From: Planctomycetaceae bacterium | GTDB lineage: Bacteria; Planctomycetota; Planctomycetia; Planctomycetales; Planctomycetaceae | DNA length: 7,759 nt | Assembly: GCA_003445035.1 (NCBI GenBank) | Contig: DLVV01000427.1 | Span: 1 to 7,759 of the forward strand | Direction of reading: 5' to 3' | In this document: positions 6,491-7,759 of the stretch, in pieces | How the letters are laid out: every line of letters starts with the position of its first letter | Numbering within the stretch: position 1 is the first letter of the stretch | The notes under the pieces: generated by a model | Database searches by the model: none | What the model saw: the letters and a program-made list of their open reading frames with translations, nothing else | Told to the model about the DNA's origin: nothing | Program-made: the position numbers and the translations under genes

Positions 6491-7635
6491 TTGTTGCGAC
6501 GTGCCTGTCGGTGGCCCATGCGGCGCCTCCGGCCAAGGTGACCGTTGCGACTGACGCGTCCTCGTGGCCCAATTTTCGTAACGGCCATGAATTGCGCGGC
6601 GTAGCCGGAGCGGCATTGCCCGAGAATCTTCAGTTACTGTGGTCGCAACCGATCCCCGACGGAATGGTTTACACCTCGGCAGCTGCCGTCATCGGGGGGC
6701 GCGTTTATGCCTCCACTCTCGGCGGGGAACTGCTGTGCCTGGATCTGAAAACCGGCAAGAAACTCTGGCGATATCTCTCGGCACCCAAGCCCGAGCCAGA
6801 CACCTTCATCCCCGGATTTCCAGCCGCCCCGACCGTTTCCGAAGAGACGGTCTACGTTGGAGACGAGGACGGTGTGTTTCACGCTATTGACCGCAAGACC
6901 GGAAAGAAGCGATGGGTGTGGAAGACGCAGGCTGAAGTGAACAGCTCGGCAGCGGTTGTCGGTAATCGTGTGATCTTCGGGTCGTATGACGCCAACCTGT
7001 ATTGCCTGGACGCCAAGACGGGAAAGAAAGTCTGGACATTTCAGACAGCCGATCGGATCAATGGGTCTCCGGCGATTGCGGGAAATTACACGTTCGTGAC
7101 CGGATGTGATCAGCATCTGAGGATGATCAACATCAAGACCGGCAAGCAGGAGAAGGACATGGCGCTGGGGAGCTTTATGATTGCCTCGCCGGCCATCGTC
7201 GGAGACATGCTGTACGTGGGGACTCACGACGGAGAATTCCTGGCCGTGAACTGGAAGAAACAGGAAGTGACCTGGCGGTACAGCGACCCACAGAAGATGC
7301 AGCCCTACCACGCCTCGGCGGCCATACTCGGCGATCGCATCGTGGTCGGATGCCAGGACAAGCGAGTGCACTGCATCGACCGAAAGACCGGAAAGCGATT
7401 GTGGGTGTTTGCCACCCGGGCACAGGTGAACAGTTCACCGGTGATTGCCGGCAACCGGGTGTATTTCGGATCAGCCGATCGCAACATATATGCCGTGGAA
7501 CTGAAGAGCGGAAAACCCGTGTGGAAGTTTCGCGGGAAATCGGACTTCAATGCCGCACCGTCGGTCGCCGGAGGACGGCTGCTGATCGGATCGGAAGGTA
7601 CCCAGGCCCGCCTGCTTTGCTTCGGCGCGAAATAA
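6460..7635 (+). CDS. Exported eight-bladed PQQ-like (BamB-like fold) beta-propeller protein (391 aa)
   Basis: The start at 6460 gives a standard signal peptide: R2, R7, hydrophobic 8-19, cleavage after A-H-A21. A weak AAGGG lies nine bases upstream (6446-6450), inside the dehydrogenase gene. The rest is almost entirely propeller. A short lead-in ([14 protein letters not shown], 34-47) and LQLLWSQP (57-64) are followed by seven blade ends of the type x-D-x-K-T-G-K-x-x-W at about 94-105, 143-154, 183-194, 223-234 (degenerate), 263-273 (degenerate), 306-317 and 346-357; LLCFGAK closes the ring. This supports eight blades in total. Size and repeat form resemble BamB, but the residue set around C15 is not a lipobox, so it is probably soluble in the periplasm rather than an outer-membrane lipoprotein. 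No quinoprotein active-site signature was seen. It overlaps the Fe-ADH gene by 31 bases and shares one base with the next gene (TAATG), so it sits in a tightly packed operon. A scaffolding or ligand-binding role is inference only. Confidence 0.92.
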   Translation: MRLTTNRLLLIVATCLSVAHAAPPAKVTVATDASSWPNFRNGHELRGVAGAALPENLQLLWSQPIPDGMVYTSAAAVIGGRVYASTLGGELLCLDLKTGKKLWRYLSAPKPEPDTFIPGFPAAPTVSEETVYVGDEDGVFHAIDRKTGKKRWVWKTQAEVNSSAAVVGNRVIFGSYDANLYCLDAKTGKKVWTFQTADRINGSPAIAGNYTFVTGCDQHLRMINIKTGKQEKDMALGSFMIASPAIVGDMLYVGTHDGEFLAVNWKKQEVTWRYSDPQKMQPYHASAAILGDRIVVGCQDKRVHCIDRKTGKRLWVFATRAQVNSSPVIAGNRVYFGSADRNIYAVELKSGKPVWKFRGKSDFNAAPSVAGGRLLIGSEGTQARLLCFGAK

Positions 7636-7759
7636 TGGCAACCGACACCAGCAGCACAACAGAAGTTGGCAGTTACTTCATCTCGAATTACCCTCCGTTC
7701 TCGCAATGGACCGGCGAGGCGGTGTCCGAGATCGAAGGGGCTCTGGATGTCGTTGAGCC
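7635..7759 (+). CDS. Probable HemN-like radical SAM / coproporphyrinogen III oxidase family protein, N-terminus only (runs off right edge)
   Basis: The ATG at 7635-7637 shares its first base with the TAA stop of the preceding propeller gene. It opens 41 codons with no stop before the window ends, beginning [18 protein letters not shown]. The block TEVGSYFISNYPPFSQW (residues 9-25) is one I associate with the N-terminus of planctomycete proteins annotated as oxygen-independent coproporphyrinogen III oxidase (HemN-like radical SAM). In those, a CxxxCxxC iron-sulfur motif follows shortly after. That motif would lie outside this window, so the assignment cannot be proved here. No signal peptide is present, which fits a cytosolic enzyme. 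HemN-like proteins include true haem-biosynthesis enzymes, HemW haem chaperones and radical SAM methylases; which applies is unknown. The start-stop overlap implies translational coupling to the propeller gene. Confidence 0.6.
   Translation, partial: MATDTSSTTEVGSYFISNYPPFSQWTGEAVSEIEGALDVVE

Noticed and set aside
6460..7635. BamB outer-membrane assembly lipoprotein
   Set aside because: Size and fold match, but there is no lipobox cysteine at the signal-peptide cleavage site and the neighbours are not those of bamB.

Overview
The window looks like chromosomal DNA from a planctomycete or a close relative. The evidence is a dense set of exported, non-enzymatic-looking PQQ-like beta-propeller proteins opening with W-x-x-W-x-G-P or W-P-x-W-G-G type motifs, a propeller fused to a concanavalin/LamG-like (DUF1080-type) C-terminal region, a moderately GC-rich composition, and mostly weak or absent Shine-Dalgarno sites. 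This assignment rests on remembered family resemblance, not on a search. I see no rRNA, tRNA, CRISPR array, insertion sequence or phage gene.

Layout. (1) Positions 1-421, minus strand: the first 140 codons of a DegT/DnrJ/EryC1/StrS-family aminotransferase that runs off the left edge. (2) 422-601: a 180-base divergent intergenic spacer. (3) 602-3214, plus: an 870-residue secreted protein with a PQQ-like propeller, an Ig-like linker domain and a LamG-like C-terminus. (4) 3271-4995, plus: a 574-residue secreted PQQ-like propeller with nine cysteines after its signal peptide, 56 bases downstream and probably co-transcribed. (5) 5023-5066: a strong intrinsic terminator that closes this pair. (6) 5082-5110: a sigma70-like promoter followed by a leader of about 140 bases. 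(7) 5255-6490, plus: an iron-containing alcohol dehydrogenase with all metal ligands and NAD-binding motifs intact. (8) 6460-7635, plus: a 391-residue secreted eight-bladed propeller that overlaps the dehydrogenase by 31 bases. (9) 7635-7759, plus: the start of a gene joined to the previous one by a TAATG overlap; its N-terminus resembles planctomycete HemN-like radical SAM (coproporphyrinogen III oxidase family) proteins.

The genes fall into two plus-strand transcription units. The first encodes two large exported propeller proteins, probably acting at or outside the cytoplasmic membrane as scaffolds or ligand binders. The second is a tightly coupled trio (Fe-ADH, exported propeller, probable radical SAM protein) that mixes cytosolic and exported products. 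The coupling suggests a shared physiological context, but the sequence does not say which pathway.

Two real genes are open at the window edges and are easily missed: the aminotransferase on the left and the radical SAM-like gene on the right. The plus-strand reading frame of the 870-residue protein is open back to position 56, but the stretch before 602 lies antisense to the aminotransferase and should not be annotated as protein. I found no clear evidence of an undescribed defence or mobile system. The most unusual items are the cysteine-rich propeller family and the overlapping dehydrogenase/propeller/radical SAM cluster.
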